Position numbers and translations under genes: made by a program. This document shows, in pieces, positions 7,701-16,778 of a DNA stretch of 64,000 bases. Each line of letters opens with the position of its first letter. Position 1 is the first letter of the stretch. Origin of the DNA: Lachnospiraceae bacterium (GTDB taxonomy: Bacteria > Bacillota > Clostridia > Lachnospirales > Lachnospiraceae); contig JALENY010000038.1 in NCBI GenBank assembly GCA_022767285.1, forward strand, positions 1-64,000. The letters are read 5' to 3'. Under the pieces are notes generated by a model. It was not told the origin of the DNA, ran no database searches, and was given only the letters and a program-made list of their open reading frames with translations.

Positions 7701-8723
7701 ATGAGAAAGCTATTAAATACAATCTATATTACGAATGAATTGACCTATTTGACGCTGGATGGAGAGAATCTTGTATGTAAGATTGAGGGGGAAACAAAGC
7801 TACGAATTCCTTTCGAGAATATTGAAAATATTGTATGTTTTAATTATGTGGGATGCTCGCCAGCTTTGATGGGAAAATGTGTGAGCAAAACCATTCCAAT
7901 TAATTTTATCTCTCCGCAGGGGAAATTTTTAGCAAAAGTTTGTGGAGAAACGAAAGGAAATGTTTTTCTGAGAGTCGCACAGATTGACAGATTCAGAGAG
8001 TGTGGATTAACCCTTTCACAAAATACGATGGCAGCCAAGTTTAGTAATACACGTCAGCTTATCCGAAGAACGCTTCATGATAATGTGCTGTTAAGGGATG
8101 ATGAACTAATTAATAAGGTGATGGAGATACTTGCTTCTGGGATTGAGAAAGTATTTGATGCAAAAACGATTGAAGAGGTTATGGGTATTGAAGGTAATTG
8201 TGCTCAAAATTATTTTTCTGTTTTTAATAAGTTAATTACAAATCAAAAAGTTCCTTTTACGTTTGAACTTCGAACAAAGCGACCACCATTGGATCCTGTA
8301 AATGCTGTATTATCATTTGTATATACTTTGCTTACCAGTGAATTTGCGGCAGCCTTGGAAACAGTTGGCTTGGACAGCTATATTGGTTTTTGTCATGCGT
8401 TGCGTAGTGGGCGAAGTTCTCTGGCCTGTGATTTAGTGGAGGAAGCCCGTTGTATAGCGGAACGATTTGTTCTTACTCTTTTAAATTTGCAGATAGTAGG
8501 AGAAAAAGATTTTGAACGGCAAATATCAGGTGCAGTATGGTTAAATGATGAAGGACGAAAGAAAGTGCTGACTCGTTGGCAGGAAAAGAAACGTTCGGAT
8601 ATCGTCCATCCATATCTGAAACAGAAAATACCGCTTGGCCTTCTTCCATATGTACAAAGTAATTTGCTTGCAAAGTACGTAAGGGGGGAACTAGAAAGCT
8701 ATCCCCCCTATTTAGTAAAGTAG
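7701..8723 (+). CDS. cas1: Cas1 integrase
   Basis: 340 residues, the usual length for type I-C Cas1. The metal-binding catalytic triad is visible as E164 (MGIEGN), H232 (FCHALRSGR) and D244 (ACDLVEEAR). Together with Cas2 it inserts new spacers at the leader end of the array, here the side next to cas2. An AGAGGAAAG ribosome site precedes the ATG. No defect is seen. Confidence 0.96.
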   Translation: MRKLLNTIYITNELTYLTLDGENLVCKIEGETKLRIPFENIENIVCFNYVGCSPALMGKCVSKTIPINFISPQGKFLAKVCGETKGNVFLRVAQIDRFRECGLTLSQNTMAAKFSNTRQLIRRTLHDNVLLRDDELINKVMEILASGIEKVFDAKTIEEVMGIEGNCAQNYFSVFNKLITNQKVPFTFELRTKRPPLDPVNAVLSFVYTLLTSEFAAALETVGLDSYIGFCHALRSGRSSLACDLVEEARCIAERFVLTLLNLQIVGEKDFERQISGAVWLNDEGRKKVLTRWQEKKRSDIVHPYLKQKIPLGLLPYVQSNLLAKYVRGELESYPPYLVK

Positions 8724-8734
8724 GTGAATGAAGT

Positions 8735-9025
8735 ATGATGGTATTAATTAGCTATGATGTCAGTACAACAAATAATTCGGGAAAAACTCGATTACGTAAA
8801 GTAGCAAAAGAATGTCAGAATCATGCTCAGCGGGTACAGAATTCTGTGTTTGAGGCAGATCTGGATTATTCATCTTTTTTAAAATTAAAAGCCAGATTGT
8901 GTGAGTTGATTGATCCTAATGAAGATAGTTTGCGTTTTTATTATCTGGGAAATAACTGGGAGAAACGGGTAGAACATATAGGTGCGAAAAAAACATATAA
9001 TCCGGAAGGCGTAATTATAATTTGA
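8735..9025 (+). CDS. cas2: Cas2 adaptation protein
   Basis: 96 residues with the ferredoxin-like fold start MVLISYDVST and the conserved Asp8. Cas2 is the dimeric core that bridges two Cas1 dimers. The gene begins 11 nt after cas1; ATG 8735 and ATG 8738 are both possible starts. It is the last cas gene, and 242 nt separate it from the first repeat. Confidence 0.95.
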   Translation: MMVLISYDVSTTNNSGKTRLRKVAKECQNHAQRVQNSVFEADLDYSSFLKLKARLCELIDPNEDSLRFYYLGNNWEKRVEHIGAKKTYNPEGVIII

Positions 9026-9267
9026 CATGGTTGCAGAGTCATTTGCAGTGTGATAAGGAAAAGTCTGGTTTCTAATTGATTTGGGTATGAGAAATAAAAG
9101 ATCATACATTGATAATAGTCATGGCGAAGTGGTGGTGATTTGAAAAAGCCTGTAAGGTTCGCCTGAAAAATGCAGCAAAATGTGTTAAAAAGAAAGTGAA
9201 AAATAAAGGAAAAAGTCCGTCTCTCTATATTTGGTGAACGTGATCGCTGATAGCACAAAATGTAGCG
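9026..9267 (+). promoter_or_regulatory. CRISPR leader
   Basis: These 242 A+T-rich bases between cas2 and the first repeat hold no convincing gene and occupy the leader position, where new spacers are inserted. I found no well-spaced -35/-10 pair, so the array may be read from an internal weak promoter or together with the cas genes. CGCT and AGCG a few bases before the first repeat (9245-9248 and 9264-9267) could pair. Confidence 0.6.
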
Positions 9268-10435
9268 GTCACGTCCCGCGAGGGACGTGTGAGTAGAAAT
9301 ACCTGGTTCACGTATGTACTCAATCCAGCCACCAGTCACGTCCCGCGAGGGACGTGTGAGTAGAAATCCGTCGCCCTGTACATACAGGTCGATGATGGTA
9401 CGTCACGTCCCGCGAGGGACGTGTGAGTAGAAATGCTGCTTGTATAAACATCAAATCCGGCTGCTTTGGTCACGTCCCGCGAGGGACGTGTGAGTAGAAA
9501 TGTAGGAGATAGAATGAGGGCAATATCAGGTAGTTGTCACGTCCCGCGAGGGACGTGTGAGTAGAAATAAAAATAATTACGACATAACTGCAGAGATGGC
9601 AGTCACGTCCCGCGAGGGACGTGTGAGTAGAAATCTTGATGCATCTATGGATGCAGAACTAAACGGCGTCACGTCCCGCGAGGGACGTGTGAGTAGAAAT
9701 GGCAGAAAGCAATGGAGAAAAGAAAGCCCAAGGGTCACGTCCCGCGAGGGACGTGTGAGTAGAAATCCATTGACAGTGCAACACAGGCGATTCAGAAACG
9801 TCACGTCCCGCGAGGGACGTGTGAGTAGAAATTGTCCGGATGTCTGATCATACAGTTCCACGGCCGTCACGTCCCGCGAGGGACGTGTGAGTAGAAATGA
9901 CCGTATCGAAGCACAGACCATGTACACGGCATTGTCACGTCCCGCGAGGGACGTGTGAGTAGAAATCCGTTGATAGTATGGATGCGACCAACACAGTCTG
10001 TCACGTCCCGCGAGGGACGTGTGAGTAGAAATGAATTTTATTTCAATATCCTTTAGAGACCAATATGTCACGTCCCGCGAGGGACGTGTGAGTAGAAATG
10101 CAGGCGATCGTGATCTGTGCCGGATCATAATTGTCACGTCCCGCGAGGGACGTGTGAGTAGAAATCTGGCAGGAAAAGAGTCCATTGAATTATGTTTAAG
10201 TCACGTCCCGCGAGGGACGTGTGAGTAGAAATACTGATCAGTACGGAATCACTTAACCCTCCCCTGGTCACGTCCCGCGAGGGACGTGTGAGTAGAAATT
10301 TATTGGACTTGATGTATGCAACCACCTCGCTCATCGTCACGTCCCGCGAGGGACGTGTGAGTAGAAATCCGATTAACATCATAAAGACAGAAGAAGCCTA
10401 TGGTCACGTCCCGCGAGGGACGTGTGAGTAGAAAT
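9268..10435 (+). CRISPR. Type I-C CRISPR array, 18 repeats and 17 spacers
   Basis: Eighteen identical 33-bp repeats start at 9268, 9335, 9402, 9469, 9536, 9602, 9668, 9734, 9800, 9866, 9934, 10000, 10067, 10133, 10200, 10267, 10336 and 10403. Spacers are 33-36 nt. The repeat begins GTC, then a 7-bp hairpin (ACGTCCC, loop GCGA, GGGACGT) and ends in the 11-nt tag TGAGTAGAAAT. The array follows cas2 on the same strand, so the leader-proximal (newest) spacer is at 9301. The absence of any repeat variation suggests an active or recently active array. No spacer obviously matches the rest of this window, and targets cannot be named without a search. Confidence 0.98.
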
Positions 10436-10574
10436 AAAAGTACCGTCTTCATTGAACTTCATTTTTAGGTCGCGATTGCCGATAACACTTTTTCACCGAT
10501 AAAATTTGTTGTCAAAATTTTCCGATAATTAGGAAAATTCCAGAAAGAAAAAAGTTGGGCCATAGGAGGCTGAC

Positions 10575-11519
10575 ATGAGAGCATTGGTTTGTCCGAAATG
10601 TAAAGGGAAATTAAAAATTAATTATGGCGAAGGGACTGCTGTATGCGAATATTGCGATACGGAAGTTGTTTTTGAACTGAGGGAATTGGAAGAAATCAAG
10701 AAGAAAAGAGAATTAGAAGAAATTTTCAGACTAAAATCCATTCATAAATATGAAACCTGTGAGAAGAAAATGGAAAAACTGTTGAAACGGTATCCCGCAG
10801 ATTATGAAATCCTATGGGAGTATGCTTGCTGCGTGACACGGAATTTTGATGAAGCCTGGATGGGCTTTTGTGACAGAGAGAAACTTATGAAAGCTCAGGA
10901 CTGCGCGATCGATGCGGTGAAACTGGCCCCGGACGATATTGCGGATGCCATGGCAGACAAATGGACAGAGTATGCAGAGCATTACATGGAAAGGGAGAAG
11001 GAGTGGAAAAAGCAGATTGAGCTTAAAAACAGGGAAAATACGAATAAGGTCATACAGGGAGATCTCGTACAGATGCATGGAGCATATGTGGGGGAATATT
11101 CGCTTGGAAGCAATTTTACATATAAAGATGGCAGGCTTTATCTACGCGTATGCGTGAAAAACGGCGGGACCATTACCACGAGGCAATCTATCTTGAAAAT
11201 GCTTTGTCTCCGCTTATGCATGAAATCTGAAAGTTATGTCGCGCAAACGGAGCCGGGAGAATTCCTGCCATCTAAAATGGTTGAAGTCGAGCTTGACCCG
11301 GAGGGATTCTTCCGGGAGGTTACTGTGAAAAAAACTATTTTGGGGTTTCGTACAGAACGTACCAGCAGATATCTGATGATAGATGGAGCGCGGGTACAGC
11401 TTCGTGAAGTATCATATATTGATATGGAAAACGAAAGGCATTATACCTGCACGATAAATATAGGAGAAACGGAATATAAGAGCTACTATAAAGCATGTTT
11501 GCCGATTTCGGATTTTTAG
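10575..11519 (+). CDS. Zinc-ribbon protein of unknown function
   Basis: 314 residues, ATG with AGGAGG 5 nt upstream. The N-terminus has a zinc ribbon: CPKC (residues 6-9) and CEYC (24-27). A charged, probably coiled-coil stretch follows (residues about 35-60), then helical TPR-like sequence, and a beta-rich C-terminal half (from about residue 160). No signal peptide or membrane segment. It stands alone between the CRISPR array and the next gene, and it is not a known Cas protein. I do not recognise a specific function; similar zinc-ribbon/TPR proteins are common in Lachnospiraceae. Confidence 0.75.
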   Translation: MRALVCPKCKGKLKINYGEGTAVCEYCDTEVVFELRELEEIKKKRELEEIFRLKSIHKYETCEKKMEKLLKRYPADYEILWEYACCVTRNFDEAWMGFCDREKLMKAQDCAIDAVKLAPDDIADAMADKWTEYAEHYMEREKEWKKQIELKNRENTNKVIQGDLVQMHGAYVGEYSLGSNFTYKDGRLYLRVCVKNGGTITTRQSILKMLCLRLCMKSESYVAQTEPGEFLPSKMVEVELDPEGFFREVTVKKTILGFRTERTSRYLMIDGARVQLREVSYIDMENERHYTCTINIGETEYKSYYKACLPISDF

Positions 11520-11586
11520 CATAAAATCGCGCCAGCCGTTAAAAATAAAAGATAAATAATCTTAAAACGGAAGGACAGTTTGGTTT

Positions 11587-12891
11587 ATGGATTCAATCTG
11601 GAGTAAAAGTGTGGAACTTCCCCATTTCCCTTCATTGAAGGGCGATGTAAAAACCGATGTATTGATCATCGGCGGCGGAATCGCCGGAGTATTGTGCGCG
11701 CATTTCCTAAAGGTGCAGGGCGTGGATTATATTCTGGCGGAAGGCCGAAGTATCTGCTCTGGTACCACGAAAAATACCACAGCCAAGATTACGGCCCAGC
11801 ATGGACTGATTTATCATAAACTTTTAAAAAGTGCAGGTGCAGAAAAGGCAGCGCTTTATCTTCAGGCTAATCAGGATTCTGTGAAAAAATATGCTGAACT
11901 GTGCCGGGAAATAGACTGCGATTTTCAATGGAAGACATCATATGTCTATTCTCTGGATAATCGGGAAATATTGGAAAATGAGGCTGAGGCACTCAGGAAA
12001 ATCGGTTTTTACACAGAGGTATTGGACACGACCGGTCTCCCTTTTTCGGTTGCCGGAGCCGTCGCCTTTGAAAATCAGGCACAGTTCCATCCGCTGAAAT
12101 TTTTGGCTGAGACAGCAAAAAATCTGAATATTTTTGAGCATACTTTTGTAAAAGAATTAAAAGAGAACACGGCAGTCACGGATGAGGGGAGCATAGCCTT
12201 TAAGAAGGCAATTTTTGCAACACACTTTCCTATTGATAATAAACACGGCCTGTATTTTCTGAAACTGTATCAGCATCGTTCCTACGTCATTGCACTTAAA
12301 AACGCGGCTGACCTGGAAGGCATGTATGTGGATGAAGCCAGAGGCGGAATGTCATTCCGCACGTATCAGGATCTTTTGCTGATTGGCGGAGGCGGCCACA
12401 GAACCGGAAAGAAAGGCGGAAAATGGCAGGAACTCAGAGATTTTGCCTGGAAATACTACCCCCAGGCGGAAGAAGTCGGATATTGGGCTGCCCAGGACTG
12501 CATGAGTCTGGATGGGCTCCCCTATATTGGTCGGTATTCTCCTGGCATGTCGAACTGCTTTGTGGCAACAGGATTTCAAAAATGGGGGATTACGTCTTCT
12601 ATGACAGCGGCAAGACTGTTGACGGATATGATTCTGGAAAAAGAAAACCCGTATGAGGAAGTTTTTGACCCGTCAAGAAATATGATGAAACCTCAGCTGC
12701 TGCTGAATGGCTGTGAAGCCATCAAAAACCTTTTTACCATTTCCTCAAAACGCTGTCCCCATATGGGCTGTGCGCTGAAATGGAACCGGCAGGAACAGTC
12801 CTGGGATTGCCCCTGCCACGGTTCCAGGTTTGACGAGGACGGTGAAGTGCTGGACAATCCAGCAAATGGAAATATGAAGTTTTGTAAATAA
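11587..12891 (+). CDS. FAD-dependent oxidoreductase with C-terminal Rieske domain
   Basis: 434 residues. The N-terminal dinucleotide fold shows VLIIGGGIAG (glycines 29-31 and 34) followed by a DAO-type FAD-binding region. The last 45 residues carry a Rieske [2Fe-2S] motif, CPHMGC then CPCHGS, with the C-x-H and C-x2-H ligand pairs 15 residues apart. The pair probably passes electrons from an amine or hydroxy substrate to an unknown acceptor in the cytoplasm. The substrate cannot be told from sequence. Position near PEP carboxykinase does not help. Length and domains look complete. Confidence 0.85.
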   Translation: MDSIWSKSVELPHFPSLKGDVKTDVLIIGGGIAGVLCAHFLKVQGVDYILAEGRSICSGTTKNTTAKITAQHGLIYHKLLKSAGAEKAALYLQANQDSVKKYAELCREIDCDFQWKTSYVYSLDNREILENEAEALRKIGFYTEVLDTTGLPFSVAGAVAFENQAQFHPLKFLAETAKNLNIFEHTFVKELKENTAVTDEGSIAFKKAIFATHFPIDNKHGLYFLKLYQHRSYVIALKNAADLEGMYVDEARGGMSFRTYQDLLLIGGGGHRTGKKGGKWQELRDFAWKYYPQAEEVGYWAAQDCMSLDGLPYIGRYSPGMSNCFVATGFQKWGITSSMTAARLLTDMILEKENPYEEVFDPSRNMMKPQLLLNGCEAIKNLFTISSKRCPHMGCALKWNRQEQSWDCPCHGSRFDEDGEVLDNPANGNMKFCK

Positions 12892-12963
12892 TCGAATCTG
12901 TTACCTGAAAAGTCCTGCATAACCGATCCGTTTATTTGATGAATACCGATGAACAGTGCTTTT

Positions 12964-12987
12964 TAACAAAAAGTTTGTTATTTTTTT
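12964..12987 (+). terminator. Weak A+T-rich terminator
   Basis: TAACAAA (12964-12970) and TTTGTTA (12974-12980) form a 7-bp stem with an AAG loop, followed by seven T. The stem has only one G-C pair, so termination would be weak. Confidence 0.4.
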
Positions 12988-12988
12988 G

Positions 12989-13016
12989 TTGATTTTATTT
13001 TCCAAATATGTATAAT
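12989..13016 (+). promoter_or_regulatory. Promoter of pckA
   Basis: TTGATT (12989-12994) and TATAAT (13011-13016) with 16 bp between them. The leader to the pckA ATG is about 90 nt. Confidence 0.6.
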
Positions 13017-13113
13017 GTAATTTAGAAAAGTAGTAACTCTACTTCAGGATACTTTAACTCCTGCATTAGCGGGCAGTTAGCATATGATAACAAAGAAATG
13101 AGGTAAATGTAAG

Positions 13114-14718
13114 ATGGCAGAAATCAATTTAAGCAAGTATGGCATTACCGGAACTACAGAGATTGTTCATAATCCTTCTTATGAACTGTTATTTGAGGAA
13201 GAGACAAAACCGGAGCTGGAAGGATTTGAAAAAGGTCAGGTAAGTGAACTCGGTGCTGTTAATGTTATGACAGGTATTTACACCGGCCGTTCACCGAAAG
13301 ACAAATTTATCGTGGTTGATGAAAACTCCAAGGACACTGTATGGTGGACTTCCGATGAATATAAAAACGATAACCACCCTGCAAGCCAGGAAACATGGGA
13401 TGCTGTAAAGAAAATCGCTCTGGACGAGCTTTCCAATAAGAAACTCTACGTTGTAGATGCTTTCTGCGGTGCCAACAAAGATACCCGTATGGCAATCCGT
13501 TTTATCATGGAAGTGGCTTGGCAGGCTCATTTTGTAAAGAATATGTTTATCACTCCTACCGAGGAAGAACTGGCTGATTTTGAACCGGATTTTGTTGTTT
13601 ACAACGCTTCCAAGGCTAAAGTGGAAAACTACAAAGAGCTGGGTCTTAACTCTGAGACTGCAGTTGTATTCAATATCACAAGCCGTGAGCAGGTTATCAT
13701 TAACACATGGTACGGCGGTGAGATGAAGAAAGGTATGTTCTCCATGATGAACTACTATCTGCCGCTGAAGGGTATTGCTTCCATGCACTGCTCCGCAAAT
13801 ACAGATATGAACGGCGAAAATACCGCTATCTTCTTCGGCCTTTCCGGTACAGGAAAAACAACCCTTTCCACAGATCCGAAACGTCTTCTGATCGGTGATG
13901 ACGAACACGGCTGGGATGACAACGGCGTGTTCAACTTCGAAGGCGGCTGCTATGCAAAGGTTATCAACCTGGATAAAGAATCTGAGCCGGATATCTACAA
14001 TGCAATCAAACGTGACGCTCTTCTTGAGAACGTTACTCTGGATGCAGAAGGCAAGATTGATTTCGCTGACAAGAGTGTAACTGAGAATACCCGTGTATCT
14101 TACCCGATTAATCATATTGAGAATATTGTTCGCCCGGTATCTTCTGCACCGGCAGCTAAGAACGTAATCTTCCTGTCTGCAGATGCATTTGGTGTACTTC
14201 CGCCGGTATCTGTTCTGACACCGGAGCAGACACAGTACTACTTCCTGTCAGGATTTACAGCAAAACTTGCAGGTACAGAGCGTGGTATTACAGAACCGAC
14301 ACCGACCTTCTCTGCTTGCTTCGGCCAGGCATTCCTGGAGCTGCATCCGACAAAATATGCGGAAGAGCTTGTTAAGAGAATGGAAAAGAGCGGTGCAAAA
14401 GCTTACCTTGTAAGTACAGGCTGGAACGGAACCGGAAAACGTATCTCCATCAAAGATACCCGTGGTATCATTGATGCGATCCTGAACGGTGATATCAAGA
14501 ATGCACCGACCAAGACGATTCCGTACTTCAACTTTGAAGTTCCGACAGAGCTTCCGGGTGTTGATCCTGCAATTCTTGACCCGCGTGATACCTATGCTGA
14601 TGCTTCCGAATGGGAGAAAAAAGCTCAGGATCTGGCTGGAAGATTTATCAAGAACTTTGCGAAATACGAAGGCAATGCTGCCGGCAAGGCACTTGTTTCC
14701 GCAGGTCCGCAGAAATAA
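13114..14718 (+). CDS. pckA: Phosphoenolpyruvate carboxykinase (ATP)
   Basis: 534 residues, the family's normal length. It interconverts oxaloacetate + ATP and PEP + CO2 + ADP; in fermenting gut anaerobes it often runs toward oxaloacetate for succinate or propionate. The P-loop [11 protein letters not shown] (K248) and the nearby GDDEHGW metal/ATP segment are clear, as is the substrate-binding GRSPKDKF near residue 60. Codon choice is visibly more biased than in neighbours, as for a highly expressed gene. It has its own promoter (12989) and a strong terminator (14739). Single-gene transcription unit. Confidence 0.97.
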   Translation: MAEINLSKYGITGTTEIVHNPSYELLFEEETKPELEGFEKGQVSELGAVNVMTGIYTGRSPKDKFIVVDENSKDTVWWTSDEYKNDNHPASQETWDAVKKIALDELSNKKLYVVDAFCGANKDTRMAIRFIMEVAWQAHFVKNMFITPTEEELADFEPDFVVYNASKAKVENYKELGLNSETAVVFNITSREQVIINTWYGGEMKKGMFSMMNYYLPLKGIASMHCSANTDMNGENTAIFFGLSGTGKTTLSTDPKRLLIGDDEHGWDDNGVFNFEGGCYAKVINLDKESEPDIYNAIKRDALLENVTLDAEGKIDFADKSVTENTRVSYPINHIENIVRPVSSAPAAKNVIFLSADAFGVLPPVSVLTPEQTQYYFLSGFTAKLAGTERGITEPTPTFSACFGQAFLELHPTKYAEELVKRMEKSGAKAYLVSTGWNGTGKRISIKDTRGIIDAILNGDIKNAPTKTIPYFNFEVPTELPGVDPAILDPRDTYADASEWEKKAQDLAGRFIKNFAKYEGNAAGKALVSAGPQK

Positions 14719-14738
14719 TTTATATTGAGTTTATGGAG

Positions 14739-14764
14739 GCGGCGCCGAAAGGCGCCGCTTTTTT
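14739..14764 (+). terminator. Strong terminator of pckA
   Basis: GCGGCGCC (14739-14746), a GAAA tetraloop and GGCGCCGC (14751-14758), then six T. Confidence 0.92.
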
Positions 14765-14836
14765 CGTGTTGGTTCGGAACTGCTTATGAAACAGTTTTGG
14801 AGCACTATTTTGGCTGGGAGCTAACTTTGCAACTGC

Positions 14837-14893
14837 CGGTTGACACATTTCCAAGCGCACTTGGTGGTTGTCAACCGTTTTTTCTGCTATAAT
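14837..14893 (+). promoter_or_regulatory. Inverted repeat and -10 box upstream of the XRE regulator gene
   Basis: CGGTTGACA (14837-14845) is perfectly repeated in inverse as TGTCAACCG (14869-14877), with an inner CCAAG/CTTGG pair, and six T follow (14878-14883). TATAAT lies at 14888-14893. The palindrome may be an operator for the XRE protein encoded downstream or an extra terminator. The only -35-like hexamer with normal spacing (TGGTTG, 14865-14870) lies inside the palindrome. Confidence 0.5.
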
Positions 14894-15013
14894 GACAATG
14901 TCGGTGGACGAAAGATACGCTAAAATGGAGCTGCCTGTCATCTGTCGGCGCGATATCGGTGATAGCTATGATCATAGAAGAATAATAATACTTTTATTGA
15001 GAAGAGGAAAAAG

Positions 15014-16012
15014 ATGATTTTAGCAGAAAAAATAACAAAGCTCAGAAAACGGAACGGCTGGTCTCAGGAGGAGCTGGCTATGAAACTGAATATTTCCAGA
15101 CAGTCCGTATCCAAGTGGGAAAGTGCGGCATCCATACCGGATCTGGATAAGGTTATCAAACTAAGTGCGATTTTTGGTGTCAGTACCGACTACTTATTAA
15201 AAGACGAACTGGATGAGGAGCCTGCAGCCGTTGTTGCCTATGATACCTGTCAGGCAGAGGAAGACGATGTAAAAGTTCGGAATGTGTCTCTTGATGAGGC
15301 AAATGCCTATATGTCGCTTGTGAAATCAGTATCAAAAAGAATTGCCGCAGGCGTCATGCTTTGTATTCTGTCACCGGTCTTACTTATTCTGCTGGGAGGC
15401 TTAGCGGAATACCGTGTGATCGGCATGACGGAAAATGCAGCGGGAGGAATCGGCTTGACGGTGCTGCTTCTTATGGTTGCCGGTGCAGTGGCTCTTTTTA
15501 TCCTGTACGGTATGAAACTGGAACGATATCAATATATGGAGCGGGAAGTTATTTCTCTGCAGTACGGTGTGGCCGGTATTGCTAAGGCAAAGAAAGAAAA
15601 ATTTGAACCGGTTTTTAAAATGTGCATTGTGATTGGCGTGACTATGTGTATCCTCAGTGCAGTTCCGCTGTTTGTTGCAGCCATCTTCGACTCGCCGGAT
15701 ATTATTTATATTTATTGTGTGGATGTTCTTCTGGTTATGGTAGCGATTGCGGTATATCTGTTTGTGTGGTCAGGAATGATTTACGGCAGCTATCAGCGGA
15801 TTCTGGAAGAAGGTGAATATGCCCGGGAGAAAAAACTGGAAAACCGCAGAAATGATAATTTGGCAAAAGTATACTGGTGTATCGTGGCCGCCATTTATCT
15901 GGGATATAGCTTCTGGACGGGTAAGTGGTATATCAGCTGGGTGATCTGGCCGGTGGCTGGTGTGCTGTTCGCAGCAGTGTGCGGAATTGCAGCCATGATT
16001 CGTGGGAAATAA
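15014..16012 (+). CDS. XRE-family regulator with C-terminal membrane domain
   Basis: 332 residues. Residues 1-66 are a Cro/CI-type helix-turn-helix (KITKLRKRNGWSQEELAMKL then ISRQSVSKWE). The rest holds about six hydrophobic segments, at roughly residues 103-125, 137-160, 197-220, 225-248 and two near the C-terminus. Such membrane-tethered XRE proteins are common in Clostridia and are thought to sense an envelope signal, but targets are rarely known. An inverted repeat at its own promoter (14837-14877) suggests autoregulation. It stands alone. Confidence 0.85.
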   Translation: MILAEKITKLRKRNGWSQEELAMKLNISRQSVSKWESAASIPDLDKVIKLSAIFGVSTDYLLKDELDEEPAAVVAYDTCQAEEDDVKVRNVSLDEANAYMSLVKSVSKRIAAGVMLCILSPVLLILLGGLAEYRVIGMTENAAGGIGLTVLLLMVAGAVALFILYGMKLERYQYMEREVISLQYGVAGIAKAKKEKFEPVFKMCIVIGVTMCILSAVPLFVAAIFDSPDIIYIYCVDVLLVMVAIAVYLFVWSGMIYGSYQRILEEGEYAREKKLENRRNDNLAKVYWCIVAAIYLGYSFWTGKWYISWVIWPVAGVLFAAVCGIAAMIRGK

Positions 16013-16126
16013 GGCCGGCTGTACATGGAATATTTTTTCTGCGCCCGGAAAAACTGCTGTTTTCCGGGTGGATGAAAGAAAAAAAGTATTCTTCAGACGT
16101 ATATGAAATGATTCTCCTGTGCCCGC

Positions 16127-16155
16127 AAAATCGGCTCCCGTTCGGGGAGCCGATT
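16127..16155 (-). terminator. Terminator for the minus-strand ThuA/Gfo genes
   Basis: An 11-bp perfect stem (AATCGGCTCCC 16129-16139 with GGGAGCCGATT 16145-16155) with loop GTTCG. Read on the minus strand it ends in TTTT. A second perfect 9-bp hairpin (CCCGGAAAA 16044-16052 with TTTTCCGGG 16060-16068) lies between it and the XRE gene without a T tract. Confidence 0.6.
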
Positions 16156-16175
16156 CATGATAAAAGCGTTTTGGT

Positions 16176-16762
16176 TCAGTCCAGAATTCCCTTTACCGGT
16201 GGATAAACCATGGGCTCTTTTTTCTCAAAAGGAGACATGATCGCTTCCCTGCAGCCGCTGATACTGCTTCGTTCAAAAGCAGTCATAACATCCAGTACAT
16301 GGTAGGTCTGTTGGCAGTCTGCACGGAAAGTCCGCCCGGAGGTAAGAGCTTTTGCCATATCGGCAAGACCTAATCCCCGGCTGTTTTCCGGGTAATCGAA
16401 CAGCAGCGGCATTTCTTTGAAGCTGCTTTCGCCCTGGCGGAGCAGGAAGACCGGTCCGCCGAAACCGTTTGGATCCGGGACAAGCAGCGTTCCTTCTGAA
16501 CCATAGATTTCAAATCTGGATTGTGTGGGGTAATGTACATCAAAAGTTGTGAACAGGGTCCCAACAGCTCCATTATCAAAATCAAGAATTCCGGTAATAT
16601 AAGTTGGTACTTCCACGTCGATCACATTGCCTGAGCGTTTGCTGCTTTTTCGGTTATGGGATCGCAGACCGCTTCTACCGCAATTTCTTTAAACATATTT
16701 GTGATGTTTTCGAGATAAATGCCGCTGATATCACCGACACCTGCCATTCCGATCTTTACCAT
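16176..16762 (-). pseudogene. Gfo/Idh/MocA oxidoreductase, internally deleted and frameshifted
   Basis: On the minus strand ATG 16762 opens a Rossmann start (MVKIGMAGVGDISGIYLENI) that runs 46 residues to a stop at 16622-16624. The C-terminal half of the same family continues in another frame (GTG 16625 to 16176), with VEVPTYITGILDFDNGAVGT and later the GRTFRADCQQTYHVLD segment. About 150 residues of the middle, including the catalytic region, are missing. The gene lies just downstream of the thuA-like gene, as is usual in sugar-catabolism clusters, so the pair once worked on a sugar derivative. It is no longer functional. Confidence 0.8.
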
Positions 16763-16778
16763 AATAATCCCCCTTTCA

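Noticed and set aside
9557..10382. Open frames on both strands across the CRISPR array, with repeated TSREGRVSRN-like or LLTRPSRDVT-like segments
   Set aside because: They are translations of the 33-bp repeat, which has a length divisible by three and leaves some frames open. They are not proteins.
9301..10402. Self-targeting of genes in this window by array spacers
   Set aside because: Reading the 17 spacers against the annotated genes gave no convincing match. A full search was not possible here.
13291..14115. 274-codon frame on the minus strand inside pckA
   Set aside because: It is opposite a highly conserved, codon-biased gene and has no family features; such antisense frames are common in this composition.
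16044..16068. Perfect 9-bp hairpin after the XRE gene
   Set aside because: No T tract on either strand, so it cannot be called a terminator; it is mentioned only under the neighbouring terminator.
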